Positions 46,352 to 62,643 of a stretch of 64,000 nucleotides of DNA are shown here, piece after piece. The translations under genes and the position numbers were made by a program. The notes beneath the pieces were generated by a model. It had not been told where the DNA came from and ran no database searches. It saw nothing but the letters and a program-made list of their open reading frames with translations. The stretch lies in NCBI GenBank assembly GCA_916613615.1, contig OU744721.1, positions 79,861,060 through 79,925,059 of the forward strand, read 5' to 3'. How positions within the stretch are numbered: the first letter of the stretch is position 1; each line of letters starts with the position of its first letter. This DNA comes from Steromphala cineraria. Lineage: Eukaryota > Mollusca > Gastropoda > Trochida > Trochidae.

Positions 46352-46600
46352 TACTGGAATAATAACAATAGTCCATTTATATAGCGCATGTCCATGCACA
46401 TTGCATGTTCAAAGCGCTGAGTGAGTCAACGAGTACAGAACACTCCCTGAGGAGAATACAACCGGTCGCCTGTCAGGCGCTAGAGGTTCAAATTCAGACT
46501 ACCATCGTATCATACCAGATATTCTGCTGGGTGGACAGAGGCACGCTTCGAGCTAAGTCACTTACCCAGGGTGACACCACAAGTTTCTCAACTCTTGTCT
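46352..46600. repeat. dispersed repeat with TATATAGCGC / AAAGCGCT ends
   Basis: ATAACAATAGTCCATTTATATAGCGC and TTCAAAGCGCTGAG, followed by a GGCGCTAGAGGTTCAAATTC block and CTTACCCAGGGTGACACC, is the kind of sequence seen in many copies in marine invertebrate genomes. A relic of its left end occurs at 22366. Class not determined; GGTTCAAATTC hints at a tRNA B box. Confidence 0.4.
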
Positions 46601-46641
46601 ACGATGTTTCACGTTACAATGTTACAGGAAGGACAAGTTAA

Positions 46642-48115
46642 CTATCAGATCATCTTTTCCAAAATCAACACTTCGTTTTTAACTACTGCACTTACAACGA
46701 TTCATTTAAGCCCATTAATTGTTGACATAGAATATTTCCAAAATGAAATACTAAAAAGCAATGTTTGATGGTGTTTGGTGTAGTAATAAAACTTCCAATC
46801 GCAACGTGCACTTTTGGGCTCTGCATGGAAAACTAGGTGTTTCTTATATTCATTTGCATCTCGTGCATGGACGCCATACCATAAGATTCAATCTCCACTA
46901 AACAAATTAGTTTGTGTCGGTGATGCAAAATGAAGTACCTCATATATATTGATATTTTACTAGGAAGTTGTAAGGTATATGTCAGAAGAACATTTTCTTT
47001 AAGTGCCTGGATTTTCGCATGCTTGTGCTAGATTTTATGGTGCGTGGCACACATGTATACCCCTTTCTAAGTTGCAACAGATACGTACGGTACTTTATCA
47101 CATGTAAACTAAGAGGAAGGAATACATCCAAAAACGCATATAACAGTAATGTTTGTATGTTTTTTAAATGCGAATATATTTGTTGTACAAAACATATGTC
47201 CAAAAGATACATTTTGCTTAATGAAATTTATCAGACATTTTTTAATAAAAAGAATAAAGCAAATAAATAAATAAAGTTCAAGCACAAAATATTCATGTAG
47301 CAACAAAATCAAAACATGGTTACCGAACTATTGCAAGAAGCTGATCTTATCACGAGTCAAAATGTCACGTACCTGTCACGGTTATGTTTCATTCTAAACA
47401 GAACATTTATTTAGAATTTGATACCATTTATTTACAAAATACTATTCAAACTTCCTCAAATAAGGTATACATTCAAAATGTTAAATCATTATCAAACAAC
47501 TCTGAAATAGATTATCAATCAAAGTCGGTAACGTATCTGTTTACATTTGTCTTGGCTATTATAACCCCATGGATTTTAGATTTAACAGATTATAAGGAAA
47601 AGTATAAAATGTAGACTATGAATTTAATTTTTTGGCCTTTGCAGATTCCCAAGGTGGAATTCCCAAATGTGATTTGAAGGGATGTTATTTTGGCAATTTA
47701 TCATTTAAAAAACCGTTCATTTAATCAAAGCGTTCTTTTTTAATAAGACGCCATTAATTTAGAGATTTTACCTCATTTTGGATTCTAGTAATAGTGTAGA
47801 TTCGGCCTATGTCCGGTGAATGTTTTATTAAGCACAGGTAGTTTGTGTAGCCTTAAATTCAAATTGTTTGGCTGTAGACGTCACTTGGCGATAGTTCTAT
47901 TGTTTATACATTATAATCGGGTTTTTTTTCTCATTCGTCTCTAAGTCTGTCAAATTCTTACTCCCAATTTTACTTGAAAACATAATAAAAAATAATTATA
48001 CCTTGTGCAACTATCAATTTTTAAAACAAAACTTATTTTCCACATCAAAAATATATTATACGATAACGTCCTAGTGTTACATGTATAGGCCTATAAGCCT
48101 ATAAGTTGACCTTGG
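46642..48115. other. no gene seen; DIRS left flank
   Basis: AT-rich DNA left of the DIRS insertion. Short open frames here show no conservation or splice context. Confidence 0.45.
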
Positions 48116-48148
48116 ATTTCATTTCATAACCTCCGGCAAGATATTCCA

Positions 48149-48224
48149 GTGTTATCTCCCTTGATTCCAGCTGTTTTCAAAGTCTCGCGAGATTCTCGCC
48201 ACTTTCCCGTTCCAGCTCATGGCC
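48149..48224 (+). repeat. DIRS left inverted terminal repeat
   Basis: 76 bases starting GTGTTATCTCCCTTG and ending CCAGCTCATGGCC, a perfect reverse complement of 52790-52865. It probably also carries the element's promoter, since the first ATG follows 130 bp later. Confidence 0.9.
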
Positions 48225-48356
48225 GACGGTCGTTGCGACTCACGCTGTTTCAAACTTTTGAGTTTTTTACTGTTAAAGTGGTGAGTTTTTAATCAAATTA
48301 GCGTTGTTTTGTATATGCTTAGTTTGATTTTTGTAAGGGCATAAGTCAACAGCAAG

Positions 48357-51300
48357 ATGGCTAGCCCTTTGCCGTGCCAACAAACAAATGACGGTGGGCA
48401 AAAACACGTGGGCGAAAAGGTCGATATGAATTCGAACCAAATCGCATCTCAATCCGAGGAACAGAAAGAAAGTTCCGATTCGGAGGTTAATGTAGATGAT
48501 TTGGAATCAGATGACGAACCTGATAGGCGATCTTTTTTGACCGACAGAAGGGTCAATCATAACGCTGCATCTACATCGGGGTCAACCAGTACACCTTCGC
48601 ACAGTCGTTTTGACCCGACTATGATAACCAATGCCAACAAATGCACTTTCAATGATGAAATGTACAAGTATATTGAAAGGCAATTTAACATCTTCATTGA
48701 AGATAAAGTCATTCAGGACAGTATTTTAGATGATTGTCCAATACCTGAAGGTACTACTTTCCAAATCAAAGAAATGGATGGTATCATTCACAGTCTTTTG
48801 GAACAAAGGGGAATTAGTATGGAAAAAGGTCCAGATAAAGGGCTACAATCAATCCAGTCCCGACTCATGCGAGTTATGGGCCCCCTAGGTTCACTTTACA
48901 ATTTACTTGAACATAGTAGAGTAAATGGTGCAGACATTGATTTTGATTTGGTCTCTCAACTTGTTGAGAAGGCTATCTGTTGCACTGGTCAGGTGAATGT
49001 TGCAATCAATTACAACAGAAGACTGGCCATTCTGAGCAAGCTTACCAAAGATGTTAAAAAGAGTAAGTCCATTCTCAGAAAGAATGCAGCTGCCATTGAG
49101 CAGTCAGATGATCAATTATTCGGAAATGGCTTCCGCAAAACTCTTAAAGAGATGGGGAAAAATCGTCGTGAGGCTAAAGATGTAGTTGATGCTTTGCAAC
49201 CTCCACGTAAAAAGCCAAAATTTGTCCTCAAACCAAAGTTTACGACTCAAACTCAAGCCCAACCTCAGAAGACACAGTTTTTGGGAGGCAACTTCAAGAC
49301 CCAGACACCGCCCTTTCGTGGCGGGCCCTCGGGAGGAAAGTTCAGCGCCGGGGGCCACAATTCCAACCCCAAAGGCAGCATTGGACAGAATAAGTTTGTC
49401 AAAAGGTATGTATCAGATGAGCTTTATTCAGGATCATGTAGAATCAAATTTGTCAGGAGAAATCCTGCAGCCAGTAATAGCCCTGAATTTACTACCAATT
49501 CAGCCAGTGGCCCCTCAAGCAGGGAGAATTCAGTTTTTTCTAGAAAACTGGGAAACAATCACCCAGGATCCAGTTGTTCTGGAGATAGTGAGAGGGGAAA
49601 AGTTAGATTGGATATCACATCCACAACAAGATGCACCCCCTTTACAGCCCTCTTTCTCTATGACAGAAATAAACTCAATAAACCAGGAAATTCTGGAATT
49701 ACTAGACAAAGGGGCGATTTCTCAAGTAAACCAATCCACACCCCAATTCCTGAGCCACATCTTCCTCGTCCCAAAAAAGGACGGAGGAAACAGACCTGTG
49801 ATAAACCTCAAGAGGTTGAATTCCCATTTGAAGTATCATCACTTCAAGATGGAAGGTCTGTATATGATCAGGGATCTATTGACGAAAGGGGACTTCATGT
49901 GCAAAATAGATCTCAAAGACGCTTATTTTGCAGTCCCAATGAACAATCAGTTTCAGAAGTACCTGAGATTTCAGTGGGAAGGGAAGACATTTCAGTTCAA
50001 GTGTCTCCCTTTCGGGCTTGCCACAGCCCCACGGACGTTTACGAAATTGTTGAAACCAGTGGTGGGATTCCTACGCCGGATAGGTATGAGATTGATTATC
50101 TACCTAGACGACATTTGGTTGGTGAGCTCAACTCAGGAGGGCCTAAAAAATTGCAGGGTCTCCTTACTCTACCTCCTTCAGCGTCTGGGATTCACAATCA
50201 ATTGGAAAAAATCCCACCTTGTCCCGACCCAGAGAATAGAATTTCTTGGGTTTGTGATAGACTCAAGAGAAATGATGTTCTACCTCCCTATGACAAAGAT
50301 AGATCAGATCAAACAACAATGCAGAGAGGTAATGAAATGCCAGCAGGTGTCTGTTCGACGCCTCTCCCAATTGATAGGCAAACTTCTGTCCTCTGTGCAG
50401 GCGATTCTGCCAGCATCAATTCAATGCAGATTCTTGCAAATGAATCAGATTCGAGGCTTACTTCAGGGCAAATCATACGAAAGTTTGGTATCTCTGGATC
50501 AGAATGCTCGAGCCGAGGTCTCATGGTGGTTGAACCAAATAGAGACAAGCAATGGGCGGGCAATAATATCGCCCATCCCAGACATGACAATAGACTCGGA
50601 TGCCTCCAACTCCGGTTGGGGTGCTGTTTGCCAGGGTCAAGTGACTCAGGGTGTGTGGAGTACGACAGAGTCAACATACCACATCAATGTAAAGGAGCTT
50701 CTTGCAGCTCAGTTTGCCCTCAAATCTTTTGCCAAAGAGAGAAAGTCAATATGTGTGCATCTGCGGATAGACAATCAGACCGCAATAGCGCACATAGTGA
50801 GGGGAGGGGGCACAAAATCCTATCTGCTGAACATGGTAACAAAGGAGATTTGGGATTGGTGTCAGAGCAGAGAAATCACTTTGACAGCAGAACACCTTCC
50901 AGGTGTGCTGAACACAATAGCAGATTGGCAGTCGAGGAATTACATAGACTCGAGCGACTGGAAATTGAATCTTTCAATATTCAAACAAATAGCCAAGATT
51001 TACGGACCTCTGTCAGTAGATCTGTTTGCATCTCGACTGAACACACAGCTGACCCGGTATGTCAGTTGGAAACCGGACCCAGAGGCAGTAGCCTCCGATG
51101 CTTTCCTGATGAAGTGGACAGCCAATCAGGGGATTCTCTATGCATTCCCGCCATTCATATTGGTGGGGAGATGCCTTGCGAAATTGAAAAAAGAGGGGGG
51201 AGAGATGGTTTTGGTAGCTCCTCTGTGGCAGGCACAAACTTGGTACCCCCTTCTGTTGGAGATGGCGAGTGCTCCTCCAATCCGGTTACCAACAACTCCG

Positions 51301-52349
51301 AACCTACTGACATCCCATCAAGGGGAGAGACACCCTTTGATAGAGCAAAAATCACTCTCCCTGGCCGCTTGGAGAATATCCGGAAACCTTCAAAAACAAG
51401 TGAGCTTTCGAAACGAGCTGCAGACCTTCACGAGAAGGCATGGAGACCAGGAACTCAGGCAGCTTACAAAAGCGCCTGGGGACAGTGGGTTCGCTGGTGT
51501 GATACACAACAGGCTGATCCCATTCAAGCACCTATTCCCACTGTCATAGAGTACCTAACATACCTCTATGATAAAGGTTTAAGGTACCCAACAATTAATT
51601 CTCACAGATCTGCTATATCCAAAAACCATGAATTGGTTGGGGGCATTAAGATTGGACAGACACCACTGGTATGTGAACACATGCGAGCCATATTTAATGA
51701 AAGACCCCCTGTTCCCAAGTATCATTGTACTTGGGATGTAGACCAGGTGCTTAACACCATTAAAGATTGGGGAGAAAATGAAAACCTGTCTGACAAAGCG
51801 CTAACCCAAAAACTAGCAATGTTGCTTGCACTGACCTCTGCAGGTAGGTCCTCAGAAATACAGCAATTAGATGTCAGGTTTATGTCTAAAAGAGTTGACA
51901 AAATCACTTTTGAGTTAACAAAGAGAACCAAAACATGTAAACCTGGTAAGTATAGAAAAGATATGGAATTCTCCAGATTCCCTGACGATCAAACCTTGTG
52001 TGTTGTTCAGTGCATAGAGACTTATCTCAGAAGAACCAGATTATGGCGAGAAATGTCTGACGGAGTTTCTCGGCATAATTTACTCATTAGCTTTGTGAAA
52101 CCACATGCACAAGTGAAACCTTGTTCTGTGGCAAGATGGTTGAGAGAGGTTCTGACAGAGTCAGGTGTGGATACTGATTTCACATCTCACTCTACAAGAG
52201 CAGCCTCAACCTCGAAAGCCTTGAGGCAAGGGGTGTCTGTTCAAGACATACTTAAACAAGCAAATTGGTCAAACCATTCTATTTTCGGTAAATTTTATTA
52301 CAGACCCATCAAAGGCAGTTCATTCCAATCAGCAGTTTTATCAAGGTAA
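48357..52349 (+). CDS. DIRS gag plus tyrosine recombinase in one 1330-codon frame
   Basis: One uninterrupted frame. Residues 1 to about 340 form a gag-like region: acidic N-terminus, then helices, then a basic Lys/Gln/Gly-rich stretch; no zinc knuckle seen. Residues about 345-1010 lie over the RT frame and look like overprinted, low-meaning sequence. From about 1015 a tyrosine recombinase follows, with its N-terminal core-binding part (AWRPGTQAAYKSAWGQWVRW). The catalytic residues are Arg1164 (SAGRSSE), His1278-x-x-Arg1281 (SHSTRAAS), His1307 (WSNHSIFG) and Tyr1314/Tyr1315 (KFYYRP). The recombinase integrates the circular DNA and replaces the integrase of LTR elements. In typical DIRS elements gag and recombinase are separate ORFs. 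Here they share a frame, so a fusion or internal initiation are both possible. Confidence 0.88.
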   Translation: MASPLPCQQTNDGGQKHVGEKVDMNSNQIASQSEEQKESSDSEVNVDDLESDDEPDRRSFLTDRRVNHNAASTSGSTSTPSHSRFDPTMITNANKCTFNDEMYKYIERQFNIFIEDKVIQDSILDDCPIPEGTTFQIKEMDGIIHSLLEQRGISMEKGPDKGLQSIQSRLMRVMGPLGSLYNLLEHSRVNGADIDFDLVSQLVEKAICCTGQVNVAINYNRRLAILSKLTKDVKKSKSILRKNAAAIEQSDDQLFGNGFRKTLKEMGKNRREAKDVVDALQPPRKKPKFVLKPKFTTQTQAQPQKTQFLGGNFKTQTPPFRGGPSGGKFSAGGHNSNPKGSIGQNKFVKRYVSDELYSGSCRIKFVRRNPAASNSPEFTTNSASGPSSRENSVFSRKLGNNHPGSSCSGDSERGKVRLDITSTTRCTPFTALFLYDRNKLNKPGNSGITRQRGDFSSKPIHTPIPEPHLPRPKKGRRKQTCDKPQEVEFPFEVSSLQDGRSVYDQGSIDERGLHVQNRSQRRLFCSPNEQSVSEVPEISVGREDISVQVSPFRACHSPTDVYEIVETSGGIPTPDRYEIDYLPRRHLVGELNSGGPKKLQGLLTLPPSASGIHNQLEKIPPCPDPENRISWVCDRLKRNDVLPPYDKDRSDQTTMQRGNEMPAGVCSTPLPIDRQTSVLCAGDSASINSMQILANESDSRLTSGQIIRKFGISGSECSSRGLMVVEPNRDKQWAGNNIAHPRHDNRLGCLQLRLGCCLPGSSDSGCVEYDRVNIPHQCKGASCSSVCPQIFCQREKVNMCASADRQSDRNSAHSEGRGHKILSAEHGNKGDLGLVSEQRNHFDSRTPSRCAEHNSRLAVEELHRLERLEIESFNIQTNSQDLRTSVSRSVCISTEHTADPVCQLETGPRGSSLRCFPDEVDSQSGDSLCIPAIHIGGEMPCEIEKRGGRDGFGSSSVAGTNLVPPSVGDGECSSNPVTNNSEPTDIPSRGETPFDRAKITLPGRLENIRKPSKTSELSKRAADLHEKAWRPGTQAAYKSAWGQWVRWCDTQQADPIQAPIPTVIEYLTYLYDKGLRYPTINSHRSAISKNHELVGGIKIGQTPLVCEHMRAIFNERPPVPKYHCTWDVDQVLNTIKDWGENENLSDKALTQKLAMLLALTSAGRSSEIQQLDVRFMSKRVDKITFELTKRTKTCKPGKYRKDMEFSRFPDDQTLCVVQCIETYLRRTRLWREMSDGVSRHNLLISFVKPHAQVKPCSVARWLREVLTESGVDTDFTSHSTRAASTSKALRQGVSVQDILKQANWSNHSIFGKFYYRPIKGSSFQSAVLSR
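49186..51549 (+). CDS. DIRS reverse transcriptase / RNase H / methyltransferase-like ORF
   Basis: A 787-codon frame nested wholly inside the gag-recombinase frame. The true start is unclear, since the first 110 or so residues overlap gag and lack RT features. RT blocks are LVPKKDGGNRPVINLKRLN (about 194-212), DLKDAYFAVPM (242-252), CLPFGLATAPRTFTK (273-287) and the catalytic YLDD (306-309). RNase H follows with Asp470/Asp472 (TIDSDAS), Glu504 (VKELLA), Asp529 (RIDNQTA) and Asp580. Beyond, PLSVDLFASRLN (608-619), a W-K-P-D-P block and YAFPPF (652-657) match the region that DIRS elements carry as a Dam-like methyltransferase domain, here with a degenerate DPPY-type motif. It copies element RNA into the DNA circle. 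Confidence 0.88.
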   Translation: MMLCNLHVKSQNLSSNQSLRLKLKPNLRRHSFWEATSRPRHRPFVAGPREESSAPGATIPTPKAALDRISLSKGMYQMSFIQDHVESNLSGEILQPVIALNLLPIQPVAPQAGRIQFFLENWETITQDPVVLEIVRGEKLDWISHPQQDAPPLQPSFSMTEINSINQEILELLDKGAISQVNQSTPQFLSHIFLVPKKDGGNRPVINLKRLNSHLKYHHFKMEGLYMIRDLLTKGDFMCKIDLKDAYFAVPMNNQFQKYLRFQWEGKTFQFKCLPFGLATAPRTFTKLLKPVVGFLRRIGMRLIIYLDDIWLVSSTQEGLKNCRVSLLYLLQRLGFTINWKKSHLVPTQRIEFLGFVIDSREMMFYLPMTKIDQIKQQCREVMKCQQVSVRRLSQLIGKLLSSVQAILPASIQCRFLQMNQIRGLLQGKSYESLVSLDQNARAEVSWWLNQIETSNGRAIISPIPDMTIDSDASNSGWGAVCQGQVTQGVWSTTESTYHINVKELLAAQFALKSFAKERKSICVHLRIDNQTAIAHIVRGGGTKSYLLNMVTKEIWDWCQSREITLTAEHLPGVLNTIADWQSRNYIDSSDWKLNLSIFKQIAKIYGPLSVDLFASRLNTQLTRYVSWKPDPEAVASDAFLMKWTANQGILYAFPPFILVGRCLAKLKKEGGEMVLVAPLWQAQTWYPLLLEMASAPPIRLPTTPNLLTSHQGERHPLIEQKSLSLAAWRISGNLQKQVSFRNELQTFTRRHGDQELRQLTKAPGDSGFAGVIHNRLIPFKHLFPLS

Positions 52350-52359
52350 GCTTTAAACT

Positions 52360-52477
52360 AACACTGGAATATCTTGCCGGAGGTTATGAAATGAAATTGT
52401 GGCTTTCATCAGCACACGGAGTGTGTGCAATGAAAGCTTGATTTTATGATTAACCGAAGGCAAGATATGAAAGTGTT
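52360..52477 (-). repeat. DIRS internal complementary region
   Basis: Bases 52360-52397 complement the left end (48116-48153) and 52398-52477 complement the right end (52861-52940), with no mismatch seen. Read on the minus strand it gives right end, ATT, left end: the sequence of a circle junction. It starts 11 bases after the recombinase stop codon. Confidence 0.9.
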
Positions 52478-52789
52478 CCCACCAACCCCCCCTTAAGCAA
52501 TTCATAATATACCTAATAGATTGTATATACATTAAATTGCCTTCGGTAATCTCAATTCAGAATACTAATAATGTGTTCTGTTATTTCCAGATAAGGCCAA
52601 AGGAATATGTGACTGCTGATGTGACTGCTGACTCATGGGTTAGATGAAGATTGAAGCTTCCTGTTGCTCTGAAGCTTTCGGGTTCTGTTGATTTGAAGCC
52701 TATTCGCGTTCTGTCGATTTGTATTCCTCAGGGAATAAATTTAGAATATATATGAAGTTTTGTTTTTTCTCTCTCGCTGCTCTCCCTCT

Positions 52790-52865
52790 GGCCATGAGCT
52801 GGAACGGGAAAGTGGCGAGAATCTCGCGAGACTTTGAAAACAGCTGGAATCAAGGGAGATAACAC
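52790..52865 (-). repeat. DIRS right inverted terminal repeat
   Basis: Perfect 76-bp reverse complement of 48149-48224. It is followed by a 75-bp extension that contains an AAGCTTTCATTGCAC..GTGCTGATGAAAGC foldback and ends in ATT. Confidence 0.9.
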
Positions 52866-52943
52866 TTTCATATCTTGCCTTCGGTTAATCATAAAATCAA
52901 GCTTTCATTGCACACACTCCGTGTGCTGATGAAAGCCACAATT

Positions 52944-53616
52944 ATTTATGTAGGTCTCACATCGATTCAAAACAAGGAAGCATTTTATATTCCATTTTAG
53001 AACACCGATTCGTATTGTAAACATGCTGAATCCAGCCAATAGAAAGCGATGTAAGAATAAGTCATGGACAGAAAATCATAACAACAAGGTGCGACCAACC
53101 CATTACACAGATTGGCTTCCGAAGTCTACTGTAGGCCTATATATATTATCAAACTGGATTACATGATCGATATTATAAAAATTGCGTTTGATCTCAAAGA
53201 GCTGATCTTAATATATAGTACATCTTAACGAGCAACTTCAATGCACTCAGAATGCACAGAGGCGAGGGTGACCTGCCATGTAAACAAAACAAATCTCAGG
53301 CGTATATCGTGTAAGTAGGTCAATGATGAATCTAGGTCACGGACTGCCGGAGACCCGGCGATATTCGGAATACTGTTATCCTTACAACTCATCATGTAGG
53401 TTACGGTTGTCATGTAAACAACTTCATTTTTCGAAGTTCAAGGTCATGATAGAAAATAACATTAAATCTCAAAATTAAAATGGTTGATAAAGGATTAAAT
53501 GTTTAAAAACATCATTTACGCAGAAAAGAGCTCAAGGTCGATGCTAGGAGAGGCGAGCTATTCACAGACAAGGTGATGATGCATCTTCTGTAGGAATTTC
53601 TTACTAACAATTCACG
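52944..53616. other. no gene seen; DIRS right flank
   Basis: Spacer between the DIRS element and the first downstream MITE; no coding or RNA features recognised. Confidence 0.45.
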
Positions 53617-53620
53617 TTAA

Positions 53621-53824
53621 AGAGAGAGCCCTATCAAGGTACTTTTGTGGAAACAAATTTCAAGAGTACTTCCCTGTTTATGCTTATATATGAATTTCAC
53701 TTTTGTTCAGATATTTTAGTGATAGTAAGATTTTAGTTGTTAGATTTAAAAATTAAAAGAATACTTCATTGCGTCCAATTGAATTTCGTCTCCACAAAAC
53801 GCCCCGGTAGGAGTGGACGGTCCC
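53621..53824. mobile_element. TTAA-flanked MITE related to the P450 insertion
   Basis: TTAA at 53617-53620 and 53825-53828 bound a 204-bp element whose right end reads GGACGGTCCC. The inner block GTGGAAACAAATTTCAAGAG..CCTGTTTATG matches the P450-exon MITE near 10799-10832. The left terminus (AGAGAGAGCC) is diverged. Confidence 0.6.
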
Positions 53825-54039
53825 TTAAGTGATGTTCTTTTAATTTCATAAACAGGAATAATCACGATCTGTCTTATCGTTGTACCAAAGGGTACTTTAA
53901 TTTACTACATGAAACTAAAAACATATACACGCAATAAAACGAAATGTGAATTTGTTTCACTATGCGTTTGCATAAACTGAGTGTCAAAGTAAACATACTT
54001 TTCTCTGTAATAAGAATTCCATTCTATCGAAACGCTTAA

Positions 54040-54395
54040 AGGGGCAGTAGCACGTTTTTTGACAAGTTTAAATTTTCGATTTGTCACTGATTATTGTACG
54101 TTAATGCTTAATGTATTACTTTGATACTGTCAAAAATCTCATTACACAAACCAATCATCCATAGTCAGCGAACAAATTATAAAGATTCACATAAAATACA
54201 TTGGCAGCCATTTTTTTGTGAACACCTTTAATTCATTTTGTGTAAGAAAAGGAATCGCATGGCTTAGCTTTACATTATATATTTGAATTATTACTGCTTC
54301 ATTTAGTTTAAATACATTGTATTTCGATTGGAATCATTTATTTTAATTTTCCTGACATCACCTTATATTCCCTCGAAAAACGTGCTACTGCCCCT
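54040..54395 (+). mobile_element. TTAA-flanked MITE, GGGGCAGTAGCACG family, copy 2
   Basis: Inverted ends AGGGGCAGTAGCACGTTTTT and AAAAACGTGCTACTGCCCCT are bounded by TTAA at 54036-54039 and 54396-54399. The 356-bp body matches the reverse-oriented copy at 38845-39204. A TTAA duplication suggests piggyBac-like or Kolobok-like mobilisation. Confidence 0.8.
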
Positions 54396-54399
54396 TTAA

Positions 54400-62643
<8,244 letters not shown>

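Larger units (their letters stand above)
48116..52943 (+). mobile_element. complete DIRS-type tyrosine-recombinase retrotransposon
   Basis: A 4.83-kb element with the full DIRS layout. A perfect 76-bp inverted repeat lies near each end (48149-48224 and 52790-52865). An internal complementary region (52360-52477) is the exact complement of the left outer 38 bp (48116-48153) joined to the right outer 80 bp (52861-52940). The two outer ends share ATT (48116-48118 and 52941-52943), which is present once at the joined position in the internal region. That is what a circular intermediate made by a tyrosine recombinase would need. No target-site duplication is seen. Two long intact frames encode gag-recombinase and RT/RNase H/methyltransferase-like proteins. 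AATAAA lies at 52734-52739. Perfect repeat identity and open frames imply recent activity. Confidence 0.92.

Noticed and set aside
49400..51400. Middle part of the 1330-codon frame as an independent functional domain
   Set aside because: It coincides with the RT/RNase H/methyltransferase frame, which has clear motifs; the overlapping residues look like overprinted sequence with no recognisable domain.
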